Assembly (NCBI GenBank): GCA_964430295.1
Contig: CAYSEV010000026.1
Coordinates: 1 to 18,393, forward strand
DNA from: CAYGFH01 sp964430295
GTDB lineage: Bacteria > Patescibacteriota > Microgenomatia > UBA10105 > UBA927
Reading direction: 5' to 3'
DNA: 18,393 nt
In this document: positions 7,348 through 15,057 of the stretch, one piece after another
Layout: the number at the start of each line of letters is the position of its first letter
How positions within the stretch are numbered: the first letter of the stretch is position 1
Made by a program: the position numbers and the translations under genes
Notes under the pieces: model-generated
Databases searched by the model: none
What the model saw: only the letters and a program-made list of their open reading frames with translations
What the model was told of the DNA's origin: nothing

Positions 7348-8100
7348 TTATACATTGAGTAGCACAGAAACCGGAGGATCTCCAACGACGTTCTCTGTAA
7401 TATATGGCCATTCGATACTAAATTGCTCATGGGTATCATCAAAGGTGACCTTAGGAATTCTTCCACTAGTAAAATATTCCCGTGGCCATGGATATGTTGT
7501 CGGTATTTCATTTTGAGCCATAAGATTAAATGCAGCATTTTGTGCAAGTAGTATTGGGTGCGTATGTGCAACATCAAGTCCACAGACAAAGCCGTGGTGT
7601 TCATTTGTTTTTATGACTGTTTCAATTTCATCTGTTGGCACGAACCATACAGTTGGTGATTGAGAAAGGATGTCTCGTGAGAGTAATGACGGCATGCTTT
7701 GGAAGAATGCCTCCCTGTTGCCCCATACCACAAGACTCGCCCAGGTAAGCCATCCGGGATCTACAGTAGAGCCACACCCGAATTCAAGTGATACCCACTG
7801 AAATAAATGATAATAGTGTTCATAGGAAAGGTTATACGAACGAATTTTCTTTGCGTACTTCATTAAATCGTGCTGGAGATAGCTTCTCGTTTCAGCAGAT
7901 TCATCAGGTCGTAATGCTTGGGGCAACCCATTGGGAATTGCCGCAGACTCTGCAAAATTCATATCATTTTCTGAAACAGCATATGGAGCATATACCTGAG
8001 CAATTTTTCTGGCCTGTCCGAGAAAATTAGCACCGGTTTGTTCTTCAACACCATTATCCGTCAGTATTCTGCGCGGCATCTTTAATACTTCTAGAGGCAT
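7348..8100 (-). CDS. Hypothetical protein, unknown family
   Basis: 250 residues with no family I recognise. It has no signal peptide or membrane span, and is rich in aromatic residues and His. Visible segments are a helical N-terminal part (about 20-100), a Trp-rich stretch VDPGWLTWASLVVWGNREAFF (shown here as two blocks: VDPGWLTWAS and LVVWGNREAFF, about 114-134), and VCGLDVAHTHPILLAQ (about 172-187), whose D and two His could bind metal. ATG 8100 was chosen over ATG 8079 because a consensus promoter ends six bases before it. It is divergent from the peptidase-like gene at 8216; their promoters share a 115-bp gap, so they may be co-regulated. Its 3' end is 73 bp before the kinase start. Confidence 0.75.
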   Translation of the reverse strand: MPLEVLKMPRRILTDNGVEEQTGANFLGQARKIAQVYAPYAVSENDMNFAESAAIPNGLPQALRPDESAETRSYLQHDLMKYAKKIRSYNLSYEHYYHLFQWVSLEFGCGSTVDPGWLTWASLVVWGNREAFFQSMPSLLSRDILSQSPTVWFVPTDEIETVIKTNEHHGFVCGLDVAHTHPILLAQNAAFNLMAQNEIPTTYPWPREYFTSGRIPKVTFDDTHEQFSIEWPYITENVVGDPPVSVLLNV

Positions 8101-8106
8101 TTAATT

Positions 8107-8135
8107 ATTATAGGCTTATTTTTATCGATTGTCAA
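8107..8135 (-). promoter_or_regulatory. Consensus sigma-70-type promoter, leaderless spacing
   Basis: On the minus strand TTGACA (8130-8135), exactly 17 bp, TATAAT (8107-8112), then six bases (AATTAA) to ATG 8100. Both hexamers match the consensus perfectly. With start at about seven bases after the -10 box the transcript begins at the ATG, so there is no room for an SD. It is the clearest promoter in the window and the anchor for the leaderless interpretation. Confidence 0.88.
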
Positions 8136-8179
8136 AAATTATACGCGTATGAACACCTAGAATCCCTTACAATATTTAA

Positions 8180-8209
8180 TTGTATCAATATATATCAAAT
8201 TGATATAAT
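8180..8209 (+). promoter_or_regulatory. Extended -10 promoter of the peptidase-like gene
   Basis: TGATATAAT (8201-8209) is an extended -10 (TGn-TATAAT); a weak TTGTAT lies 18 bp upstream (8180-8185). Six bases (CGCTCT) separate TATAAT from ATG 8216. The ten bases TTGATATAAT recur unchanged before the gene at 10824. Confidence 0.75.
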
Positions 8210-8215
8210 CGCTCT

Positions 8216-9847
8216 ATGTCTGTGGAATTTCCTATAACTGTTCTGAGACAACAATCCAGATCTGATATGTCGGTGTCAGAACCTGTTTCAGTTGACCTAC
8301 TCTTCGCACTAGACAGCTATATATCTAGTGTATATGTACCTGAACAACAAGCTGCAGTAAAGACGATCGCTACAGGTGATAATTCTGAACAATGGCAGGC
8401 ATATCTCCATCGCACTGAAGCACTAACAGTTTCTCAACATTTAATTGATCGACTAACTTCGTTATCCAATACATCTGCTGATCCGCACGTTTCCCGCTGG
8501 GCAGAACTGACACTCCAGTATCTCACTACATCGGAACGACAGACAAAAAAACAAAATACAGAAAAAGCAAAGAAAGATTGGGCGGAGAAATATCAACTTC
8601 TTCATTATATTTATGATGATAAAACCATCCCTGACCCACCGGAGCAGTTCTTTGGTGGTGATGCTATAAATGCCGCTCGAAGGAAAGTGCACGATCAGGA
8701 ACGCCGAAGAGATATGCACAATGCCATCTTCGCTTCACCAGAATCGTTTCTTCACATTATGGAAGTACTTCGAATAAGCAGAAATGCACTTTACGAGGAT
8801 GATTATGCCACTCATACGTTAAAAAATTCTCATGAAATGTCCCCACAAAAATTGCACGAACTTATAGAATTAGTTAAATATCCTGCAGTTAACGTTATGC
8901 AACAGGTTTTAGGGAATGCAAGTCACGACGCAAATATACATACAATTAAACCATGGGACATAGGATATCTCACAGACTTATGGAGTCAGCGACATTTTAC
9001 CAAGTTTTTAAAACCGTGGGACCCTATTGCAGCAATATCACATACACGTATACCCTACACACCTGATATCCAACGGAACATGCGAGAGCTCGTATCTATG
9101 TTGGGATTTTCCGATGCATATGAAACCATTCACGTAGATTGGGAATCAAGGAGAGGCAAACAACTAGACCGTGCTGTAAATGTTGATGCACCATTTTCTG
9201 TACACGTGCTGATAAATCCGACAAACCATACAACTTTGTTTGACTATTTGACACCGTTTCGTGAATTTGGTCACGGATTGCACTTTTCTATGATCGACCC
9301 AATGTTGCCCTATGTTATGCGAAATAGCAATGAAACATGGACTGAGGGCGTGGGAGAACAAGTGTTTAGCACACTTGCAGTGGAGCAACTCGCAAGGGAC
9401 TATAAAGCTCCGCTCTTTCCCGCATTTCATGCAATAAATCACCTGCAGACAATTGCGACGTGCTTGCAATATATAGAATTTGAGCTCGAGTATTATCGGT
9501 CTGATAGAAATCCTGTTGTAATAGGCAATGAGATTTTTAAATCCTATTTTCCTACTGTTGATGGCGATCATCCGTTGTGGTGGGTACAAAATAGGTATAT
9601 TGCAGAATACCCGTTGTATTGCATCAATTATGTCCTTGCAGCGATGATTTCCTCACAGATTATTGCATATGGAAAAAGACATTTTACGGATATACTTTCA
9701 AAAGAATTTGGAGAATTTCTGAGAGAAACCTGCTATAAACCCGGAAGAAGAAAACCATGGATGGAGCTATTAAAGGATGCTACGGGAGAAGATCTAAACC
9801 CAACCTACTATATACATGACATTCAGGAAGCACGTAATCTATTTTGA
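8216..9847 (+). CDS. M3-like gluzincin oligopeptidase homolog with altered zinc motif
   Basis: 543 residues, close to the size of M3 oligopeptidases (about 550-600). The family's HEFGH zinc motif appears as R349-E350-F351-G352-H353 (FREFGHGLHFS): the first His ligand is Arg (codon CGT, 9260-9262). The catalytic Glu, the second His, and a plausible third ligand E377 (TWTEGVGEQ, 24 residues on) remain. Other family-like parts are an N-terminal helical domain, RYIAEYPLYCINYVLAAM near 460-477, and the end ATGEDLNPTYYI. No signal peptide, so probably cytosolic. It is either a pseudoenzyme or binds metal in another way. The last nine bases overlap the convergent gene ending at 9839. Family assignment is by motif and layout only; M2/M32-type gluzincins are alternatives. 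Confidence 0.75.
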   Translation: MSVEFPITVLRQQSRSDMSVSEPVSVDLLFALDSYISSVYVPEQQAAVKTIATGDNSEQWQAYLHRTEALTVSQHLIDRLTSLSNTSADPHVSRWAELTLQYLTTSERQTKKQNTEKAKKDWAEKYQLLHYIYDDKTIPDPPEQFFGGDAINAARRKVHDQERRRDMHNAIFASPESFLHIMEVLRISRNALYEDDYATHTLKNSHEMSPQKLHELIELVKYPAVNVMQQVLGNASHDANIHTIKPWDIGYLTDLWSQRHFTKFLKPWDPIAAISHTRIPYTPDIQRNMRELVSMLGFSDAYETIHVDWESRRGKQLDRAVNVDAPFSVHVLINPTNHTTLFDYLTPFREFGHGLHFSMIDPMLPYVMRNSNETWTEGVGEQVFSTLAVEQLARDYKAPLFPAFHAINHLQTIATCLQYIEFELEYYRSDRNPVVIGNEIFKSYFPTVDGDHPLWWVQNRYIAEYPLYCINYVLAAMISSQIIAYGKRHFTDILSKEFGEFLRETCYKPGRRKPWMELLKDATGEDLNPTYYIHDIQEARNLF

Positions 9848-10690
9848 TAATCGTATATCACTGTTACTCTGCAGAATGAAACGAACTTCTTCATATAGAT
9901 TTGTTTCTTTAAGAAAGGAAAATCTAGCATCCAGACCTTGTTGCAATATCAACGAATGAGGATCATCTATAATGTGTGGCGTTGCGTATCCTCTTGGCTG
10001 ATTTTTCCAGGTAATTGTGGCTGTATCTCTATGATACGTACCAAAAGGGCCAGGCGTAACAATAACAGATTGACCATCAACCATGCGAAGATCACCAGCT
10101 ATACCCACGGCTTCGTATTCCATACTAATATGTGTATCCAACCCTACATATTCGACCACTCTTAATTCATTTGTTCTGCCTGTAGGTCGGCTTGGCACTG
10201 GAAACGTCTCAATGACTCTCTTGTGCGATGGGATTCCAACATTACTTTCAAATATACGCGATATAGTAATATGTGAAAAATCAGAATTATCATGTCCAGT
10301 GTGAACCTGAACATTCACATATCCATCATGTGTTCGCATACGTATACTCGGGGTGAACATTCCTACAAGGCAATCTACCTGAAAACTTTGATGAATTTGA
10401 GTGGAATTAATGGGTTGCGGAACTTCTATAAACACCTGTGAACCCAAAACGTATTTTCCGAGTTTTGGATCTATTCCCGTTATATCTATTGAGTGTTGCC
10501 TTCCATCACCATGCACTCTCTTGTGTATTTCATTTAAAATACTTCCATCAAATCCTATATGCGCTGCCATTTGCATATCTACTGCAGAAAGTAATTCATA
10601 CGAAAGAAGTGCGATATTCTGACGATGAGGGTTCCTTTCACCTGATATCTCCTGCATTACTCTATCGTGCAGTTCATACGTATCATTCAT
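9839..10690 (-). CDS. Hypothetical protein, unknown family
   Basis: 283 residues from ATG 10690. An upstream in-frame ATG (10774) would add 28 residues, but a promoter at 10701-10729 lies between, so the short form (MNDTYELHDRV) is preferred. There is no signal peptide or membrane span. A helical N-terminal third (about 1-60) is followed by a long beta-rich part (about 75-250) with alternating hydrophobic residues. No catalytic motif is recognised. It overlaps the 3' end of the peptidase-like gene by nine bases and is divergent from the MurA-like gene at 10824, so the four genes 7348-12167 form two divergent pairs that meet tail to tail. Confidence 0.7.
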   Translation of the reverse strand: MNDTYELHDRVMQEISGERNPHRQNIALLSYELLSAVDMQMAAHIGFDGSILNEIHKRVHGDGRQHSIDITGIDPKLGKYVLGSQVFIEVPQPINSTQIHQSFQVDCLVGMFTPSIRMRTHDGYVNVQVHTGHDNSDFSHITISRIFESNVGIPSHKRVIETFPVPSRPTGRTNELRVVEYVGLDTHISMEYEAVGIAGDLRMVDGQSVIVTPGPFGTYHRDTATITWKNQPRGYATPHIIDDPHSLILQQGLDARFSFLKETNLYEEVRFILQSNSDIRLSK

Positions 10691-10700
10691 ATTATTTTTC

Positions 10701-10729
10701 ATTATACGGTTAAGGTTTATAGGCGACAA
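10701..10729 (-). promoter_or_regulatory. Promoter (TTGTCG / TATAAT) setting the start at 10690
   Basis: On the minus strand TTGTCG (10724-10729), 17 bp, TATAAT (10701-10706), then ten bases to ATG 10690. Another ATG (10702, residue MKNN) overlaps the -10 box itself and is unlikely to be used from this promoter. Confidence 0.65.
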
Positions 10730-10808
10730 GGTTTTCATAGTGGAACACGTATATATTTGTGCATTGAAATTCATAAATGTCTTGATATATGTAAGTCACT
10801 TCACATTT

Positions 10809-10817
10809 TGATATAAT
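10809..10817 (+). promoter_or_regulatory. Extended -10 promoter of the MurA-like gene
   Basis: TGATATAAT (10809-10817) is an extended -10; six bases (TATAGG) separate it from ATG 10824. It shares TTGATATAAT with the promoter at 8200-8209. No -35 is needed in extended -10 promoters and none is seen. Confidence 0.75.
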
Positions 10818-10823
10818 TATAGG

Positions 10824-12167
10824 ATGTCATCTACCCATGAACGATCTGCACTTCAAGTCCATCGGCAGTCTCCTGAGATATCTCATGTTGAGATTGGTCC
10901 GAGTAAACATGCCGCCAATGCGTTGGCTGGTGCTTTTGCGCTCGTTGATGAGGTCATTGTTCCACATGAACCAAGCATTCTCGATTTCCAACGATATATG
11001 AGAATATATGAGTCATTGGGAGCAGAAATAGCACGAGCATCATCTGGAAAACTTACTGTTGAAACCTCGAATATGAGTCACAACTCTCCTGATGAAGAAA
11101 GTATTCGAAATGTGCGTGCATCTATACTTTTGCTCTCAGGATCGCTTCTGAAAACCGGTCATATCCGTATGCCTATACCTGAAGGAGATTGGCCCGGTAG
11201 CAGACCGACTTCTTCCACACTCGAAATTGCGAGAATGTTCGGAGCTAACGTGCAAATAAAAGACGGTTTTATAGATGCGCGACTTGATCATCCCAAAAAA
11301 ATGCACGGATCGGTTGATGTAAAAGGCAAAGTTTTTGCCACACTTGCCGCAATGATTCTGGCTACTGGAGTCGGCGGAAAGACAATAATCAAAAATCCCC
11401 TTTCTTCACTTGAAGTAGATAATCTTGCAGATTTTTTACAGCTTGCCGGAGCACATGTGTCAGGTCTTGATACTAATGCCATAACAATACAATCCGATGG
11501 CATCTTAAAGCTCTCCCGATCTGTAAAAGCACATGTAGCACCTGATGCGTGCGAAACAATGTTTTGGCTAGCATATGCAAAACTTCATGGTATGCGTTTG
11601 GAAATGAGTTTCCCCGGATGGAAAAAACAAATTTCCACAAAAAATTGGGGGCCACTGTTTGATATGCGAGGGCTTATGTATTATTCACATATGATGATCG
11701 GTGAAAATGGAAGGAAAGCCGTCGTATATGAGCAAGATATCCAGCAGTTAGAACCCGTTGATATCGTGGCGTTTCATGATAAAAAAGGTTTACCACGGGA
11801 TGCTGCACCTGTACTGGCCGTGTTGTTTGGAGCACTTAACGCAATAAGCAGTTACTATGATGATAAATACGGAGACAGGCGTATACAATGGATGAAAGAA
11901 CTTCGAAAAATAGGCGGACGAGTGGATTATTTTTTCCCTCAAAAAGCGACCATATGGGGAAATGAAAAGTATAGATATCAGGCACCTCATGACGGAGTCA
12001 CTCTTGAGGGTACCGATATCCGATCTGCAGCTTCGCTTCTACTGGCAGCTTCAACATCTGATGTACCTGTTCGAGTCACGGGACTACACCATATAGAACG
12101 ATCGTATACACAACTTCCAGAGAAAATGGCTAAACTTGGAACGGCAATTGAGTATTCATCCGTATAA
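10824..12167 (+). CDS. Divergent MurA-like (EPT family) enolpyruvyl transferase
   Basis: 447 residues, slightly longer than E. coli MurA (419). MurA moves enolpyruvate from PEP to UDP-GlcNAc. By E. coli numbering the key positions align well: K22 is K28 (PSKHAANALAG), C115 is D122 and R120 is R127 in PEGDWPGSRP (family PGGCxIGxRP), D305 is probably D326 (GLPRDAAP), R371 is R400 (DIRSAASLLLA) and R397 is R426 (HIERSYTQL). The spacings 115-120 and 371-397 are kept exactly. Asn next to Lys22 is His here. Asp at the Cys115 site is known from naturally fosfomycin-resistant MurA enzymes. N- and C-terminal halves show the expected repeat of the two-domain fold. Whether it is the cell's MurA or a paralog with another substrate cannot be told from this window. 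Confidence 0.82.
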   Translation: MSSTHERSALQVHRQSPEISHVEIGPSKHAANALAGAFALVDEVIVPHEPSILDFQRYMRIYESLGAEIARASSGKLTVETSNMSHNSPDEESIRNVRASILLLSGSLLKTGHIRMPIPEGDWPGSRPTSSTLEIARMFGANVQIKDGFIDARLDHPKKMHGSVDVKGKVFATLAAMILATGVGGKTIIKNPLSSLEVDNLADFLQLAGAHVSGLDTNAITIQSDGILKLSRSVKAHVAPDACETMFWLAYAKLHGMRLEMSFPGWKKQISTKNWGPLFDMRGLMYYSHMMIGENGRKAVVYEQDIQQLEPVDIVAFHDKKGLPRDAAPVLAVLFGALNAISSYYDDKYGDRRIQWMKELRKIGGRVDYFFPQKATIWGNEKYRYQAPHDGVTLEGTDIRSAASLLLAASTSDVPVRVTGLHHIERSYTQLPEKMAKLGTAIEYSSV

Positions 12168-12191
12168 TATCTATACAATGGGTAGACTTGA

Positions 12192-13721
12192 CTATAGCTC
12201 TTTATTGGCCGCCGGGTCTTGAGAGAACTTATCTACTTGTCCTGTTTTTATCGCATATTCAGCACGTTGGAGCTCTGTGCCGACGTAGATTAAATGGCTC
12301 GGGAGTACGAGATAGTCGCCAATGTTGACCATTTCAATGTACACTTCCATGGCTGTTTTGCCACGCCATTCTTTCAGCAAAAGTCCGCCATTTGGCGCAT
12401 AGAGCTTGACCACGATCTCATAGGACTTTTGCCCCGGTTTAACGGCATATTTAGTCGGACGGCCAACAGGATTTTTTTCTTCCTCTTCTATGGAGATAAC
12501 GATATTGCCCCGCCTATCTTCTTCAAACATCTGACGACTGGTGTAGCCGAGTTCTTTATCGTAATTTGCCTCAACGATCTTTTCGGCAAGTTCGTAATCA
12601 TCACTATAAATGTGAGCACTATGCGTAATCATGACAAACGCTCCCATACCGACACCAGATTCATCTGCAATGAGTTTCTGAAGCTTACGCAGACTAAACA
12701 CATTGCGTGGCCATCCATGAACCATATCCTGTGAACGGAAATGTGTAGTCATAAACAGTTTGTTATCCTGTACGCTGCATAGTACATTAGTGAGACACGG
12801 TGTGTCACCTTTATTGACTACTGACCAATCCTCTACCACTTTTGCCGTCACGGCGATCATTTTTTTGCTGAACGGGCGGTTTTTGATAAGCTCGATAATT
12901 TGTCCGATCTGGTCTACCCCTTCATAATCTCGAAGGCGCTGTCCGTATGTGTAGGCAATCCCAGGAATTTGTTTAGCAGATAATACCTGCGGATAGTATG
13001 TTTGCAGGTCTTTTTCGCTAAACGGGAAATAATGAGGCAGATATGGAGCTTCCGGATCTTCATCATAAATAACCGCCATAATATTCAGGAGCTCTTTGAG
13101 TTCATTTTCCTGTGTATAACGGGTTGTTTTATTGCGACCGTAGCGCAGAATATTTTTCAAAATCTTCAACCAGACCGTTGCTGCTTTTTCACCGTGGAGT
13201 CTTACACCTATCTGTTCACTTGGAAATGTAAATGGTTTTGGCCTGCTGGTCGGGAATGTTTGGGGCGTGGTAAACGGTTCCATTTTGAGTTTGCTGAGTT
13301 CATTGACTGTTTTTTGCAGTTCCGAAACGGGTTTGCCTCGAAGATTGATGACTTCAACTGATTTGCGGAATAATTCTATATTTTCTTTTCCGATCTCCTT
13401 CTCAATTTGGCCTTTTTTCTCATCTCCGATGATATAGAAATCTTCATCTACCCCATTTGCCATGAGTGCCATAAGCGCCTGACCACTGCGGGAAAGATCT
13501 GCTCCCCACAGTACGATTTTTCGAATATGCGGGTTGGCAAAAATATTGCGGATCATGGCGCTGATACCTGCTGAAGAATAGAGATTGCCTATGGCACAGT
13601 AGTTTTCACTCTTGAGCATGTCAGCCACGACCTGACGCTCCGTCCACATAATGGCAATAGACACCGGATTCTTTTCATCTTTCACATGTAGTACTTGTTT
13701 GTAGAGTATTGGCCAGTCCAT
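12192..13721 (-). CDS. Thymidylate synthase fused to an MtrA-like N-terminal domain
   Basis: 509 residues, nearly twice a normal ThyA. The C-terminal part (about 240-430) aligns with ThyA: C309 (TPCL) is the nucleophile Cys146 of E. coli, R329-S330 and D332 (FRSQDM) match R166-S167-D169, and G336 and N340 (HGWPRNVF) match G173 and N177; HIY (about 370) matches H207-Y209. Asn at 177 fits dUMP rather than dCMP as substrate. Differences: Leu after the Cys where ThyA has His, and KK where the phosphate-binding RR is expected (FSKKMIA). The N-terminal part (about 15-110: AIGNLYSSAG, NPHIRKIVLWGAD, GQALMALMANGVDE) resembles subunit A of tetrahydromethanopterin S-methyltransferase. It lies 73 bp after the dCTP deaminase gene, the preceding step of dTMP synthesis. 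Confidence 0.85.
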   Translation of the reverse strand: MDWPILYKQVLHVKDEKNPVSIAIMWTERQVVADMLKSENYCAIGNLYSSAGISAMIRNIFANPHIRKIVLWGADLSRSGQALMALMANGVDEDFYIIGDEKKGQIEKEIGKENIELFRKSVEVINLRGKPVSELQKTVNELSKLKMEPFTTPQTFPTSRPKPFTFPSEQIGVRLHGEKAATVWLKILKNILRYGRNKTTRYTQENELKELLNIMAVIYDEDPEAPYLPHYFPFSEKDLQTYYPQVLSAKQIPGIAYTYGQRLRDYEGVDQIGQIIELIKNRPFSKKMIAVTAKVVEDWSVVNKGDTPCLTNVLCSVQDNKLFMTTHFRSQDMVHGWPRNVFSLRKLQKLIADESGVGMGAFVMITHSAHIYSDDYELAEKIVEANYDKELGYTSRQMFEEDRRGNIVISIEEEEKNPVGRPTKYAVKPGQKSYEIVVKLYAPNGGLLLKEWRGKTAMEVYIEMVNIGDYLVLPSHLIYVGTELQRAEYAIKTGQVDKFSQDPAANKEL

Positions 13722-13735
13722 ATTTTTTATTTGTC

Positions 13736-13757
13736 ATCCCCGACTTTGATCGGGGAT
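13736..13757. repeat. Dispersed hairpin repeat, orientation 1
   Basis: ATCCCCGA (13736-13743) pairs with TCGGGGAT (13750-13757) around CTTTGA, preceded by GTC. It is the mirror partner of the hairpin at 13771, so the 55-bp block runs GTCAT-stem-ATC ... GAT-stem-ATGAC. Confidence 0.85.
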
Positions 13758-13770
13758 CTTGTTTGTATTG

Positions 13771-13790
13771 ATTCCCGCCTTCGCGGGAAT
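13771..13790. repeat. Dispersed hairpin repeat, orientation 2
   Basis: ATTCCCGC (13771-13778) pairs with GCGGGAAT (13783-13790) around CTTC, followed by GAC. It differs from the copy at 3736-3755 by compensating changes at one base pair (T-A for C-G), so the stem is kept. The pair lies between the dCTP deaminase stop and the thymidylate synthase start and could slow transcription or protect mRNA ends. Confidence 0.85.
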
Positions 13791-13794
13791 GACA

Positions 13795-14364
13795 CTACCG
13801 ATCATTTGCAATTTTACTTGCTTCCGGGCTTTTTTGCCCCACATATTTTGCACCCTTTTTTTTGTAATACGGAATTTCAGCAGGACTTGTGAGCTCTTCA
13901 AACGATAATGAGCAAATACGCATACCAGGATATAACATCACAGGAATACGACCCATATTGGCAAGCTCGAGAGTTATATTACCTCGGAAACCACATTCAA
14001 TATTTGCAGCTGTTGAATGAACCACCACTCCAAGGCGCCCAATGGAGGAACGACCCTCCAGGCGGCCGGTCATGTCATCGGGCATTTCTATATATTCTTT
14101 GGTCATGGCTAATATAAATTCTCCCGGATGGAGTGTAAATGCCTCTGAATCCTTGATTTTGATCTCTGTGGTGATATTATCCAGTGTTTTAGGATTTTGA
14201 GGGTCCAGATACGGGGTTTTACTATGATTGAATACCCGATAGACGTTTCCAAGTCGCAGGTCAATCATACAGCTGCCAAGCTGTTCTTCATAGTTTGGTT
14301 TCGGAGTAATCTTTATACGTTTTGCTGCAATAGCTTTTTTAATATCCCGATCTGAAAGAATCAT
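13795..14364 (-). CDS. dcd: dCTP deaminase
   Basis: 189 residues from ATG 14364, typical for Dcd. It deaminates dCTP to dUTP; a bifunctional form that also cleaves to dUMP exists in the family and cannot be excluded. The start MILSDRDIKKAI is the usual N-terminus of the family; a GTG at 14400 would add 12 residues. The core trimer motif is GRSSIGRLGVVVH (104-116), then IECGFRGNITLELAN (122-136) with catalytic E133, and MLYPGMRICSLSFEEL near the C-terminus. It is followed by the thymidylate synthase fusion on the same strand, which gives a plausible dCTP to dTMP operon. No SD or clear promoter was found; a weak AATATT lies near 14405. Confidence 0.95.
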   Translation of the reverse strand: MILSDRDIKKAIAAKRIKITPKPNYEEQLGSCMIDLRLGNVYRVFNHSKTPYLDPQNPKTLDNITTEIKIKDSEAFTLHPGEFILAMTKEYIEMPDDMTGRLEGRSSIGRLGVVVHSTAANIECGFRGNITLELANMGRIPVMLYPGMRICSLSFEELTSPAEIPYYKKKGAKYVGQKSPEASKIANDR

Positions 14365-14702
14365 GCCTAGTCGTAGAATTTCGATATATGGCTTCGCCAC
14401 ATCTAATATTCCACCCTCTATTTGATAAATTGAACTATGTATACAAAAGCAGCCCGCTTAGTGTCTTCGATACAATATACATCGAAATTTCACTACTGGG
14501 CATGCGTGAAGTATACGAAACGTAACGCAAAAGGACAAGTATGAGATCCGAGCTGTGACCAAATACGTGTTATTTGACTTTTTACAACATATATTATAGG
14601 ATATTATGCTTGTGTTATAGGTCTATATTTCCGATCTTTTTGCTGATCGGTGTTGTACGGGCCAATACAAGAGCACATTAACACTACCGTTTACGTATAC
14701 GG

Positions 14703-14768
14703 TTTCAGCCTCAAATTTGTGCCTATTTATCCATATAGACACAGGTTCGAGGTTGAAATCGTCAACCT
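14703..14768. promoter_or_regulatory. Two mutually exclusive hairpins
   Basis: TTTCA-G-CCTC (14703-14712) pairs with GAGG-T-TGAAA (14749-14758), with an inner TGTG/CACA stem (14718-14721 with 14740-14743). The right arm overlaps AGGTTGA (14750-14756), which pairs perfectly with TCAACCT (14762-14768) around AATCG. The two stems cannot form together, a layout typical of attenuators and riboswitches. Because both are inverted repeats the strand of action is uncertain. Confidence 0.5.
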
Positions 14769-14842
14769 ATCAAAAAATTCTAACAAAGAAAAGGAAACCA
14801 AGAAAATCTCACAAAAAGAATATACATAACTCCTAATAAGCC

Positions 14843-15057
14843 ATCCACGCTCCTAACGTCACCCCCTGAGGGTGATGGCGTTGCTCTTTCATGGCAGAGC
14901 TGAAGATTGCAATAATGGTTTGTTGTAATCAAATCGTCGAAATCATCATGGCCCGTTGGCGCGGGTCGACGGATTCGTTCTTAGAATCCACGGTACGAAG
15001 CTCCTTAGTCAAATCTATGCGAGCACATCGTGCCGTGTAGCGTGGATTAATAAGGAG
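14843..15057 (+). promoter_or_regulatory. Structured leader of the lipoprotein gene, possible pseudoknot on the SD
   Basis: The SD AAGGAG (15052-15057) lies five bases before ATG 15063. TAAGGAG (15051-15057) is complementary to CTCCTTA (15001-15007), and CGTGGATT (15041-15048) to AATCCACG (14985-14992). These helices cross, so together they would make an H-type pseudoknot that hides the SD. AATCCACG also overlaps GAATCC, which pairs with GGATTC (14971-14976), giving an alternative fold. Upstream are CACCC/GGGTG (14860-14874) closed by AACG/CGTT, and GCTCT/AGAGC (14883-14900). ATCCACG occurs a second time at 14843-14849, again followed by CTCCT. This is read directly from complementarity; no folding energy was computed. 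Confidence 0.55.

Noticed and set aside
7275..7604. 110-residue extension of the PfkB kinase
   Set aside because: It overlaps the 250-residue gene in another frame, and the kinase fold starts at 7274 directly after a promoter.
13695..13892. 65-codon frame over the hairpin repeats
   Set aside because: Repeat-derived translation antisense to dcd and without start signals.
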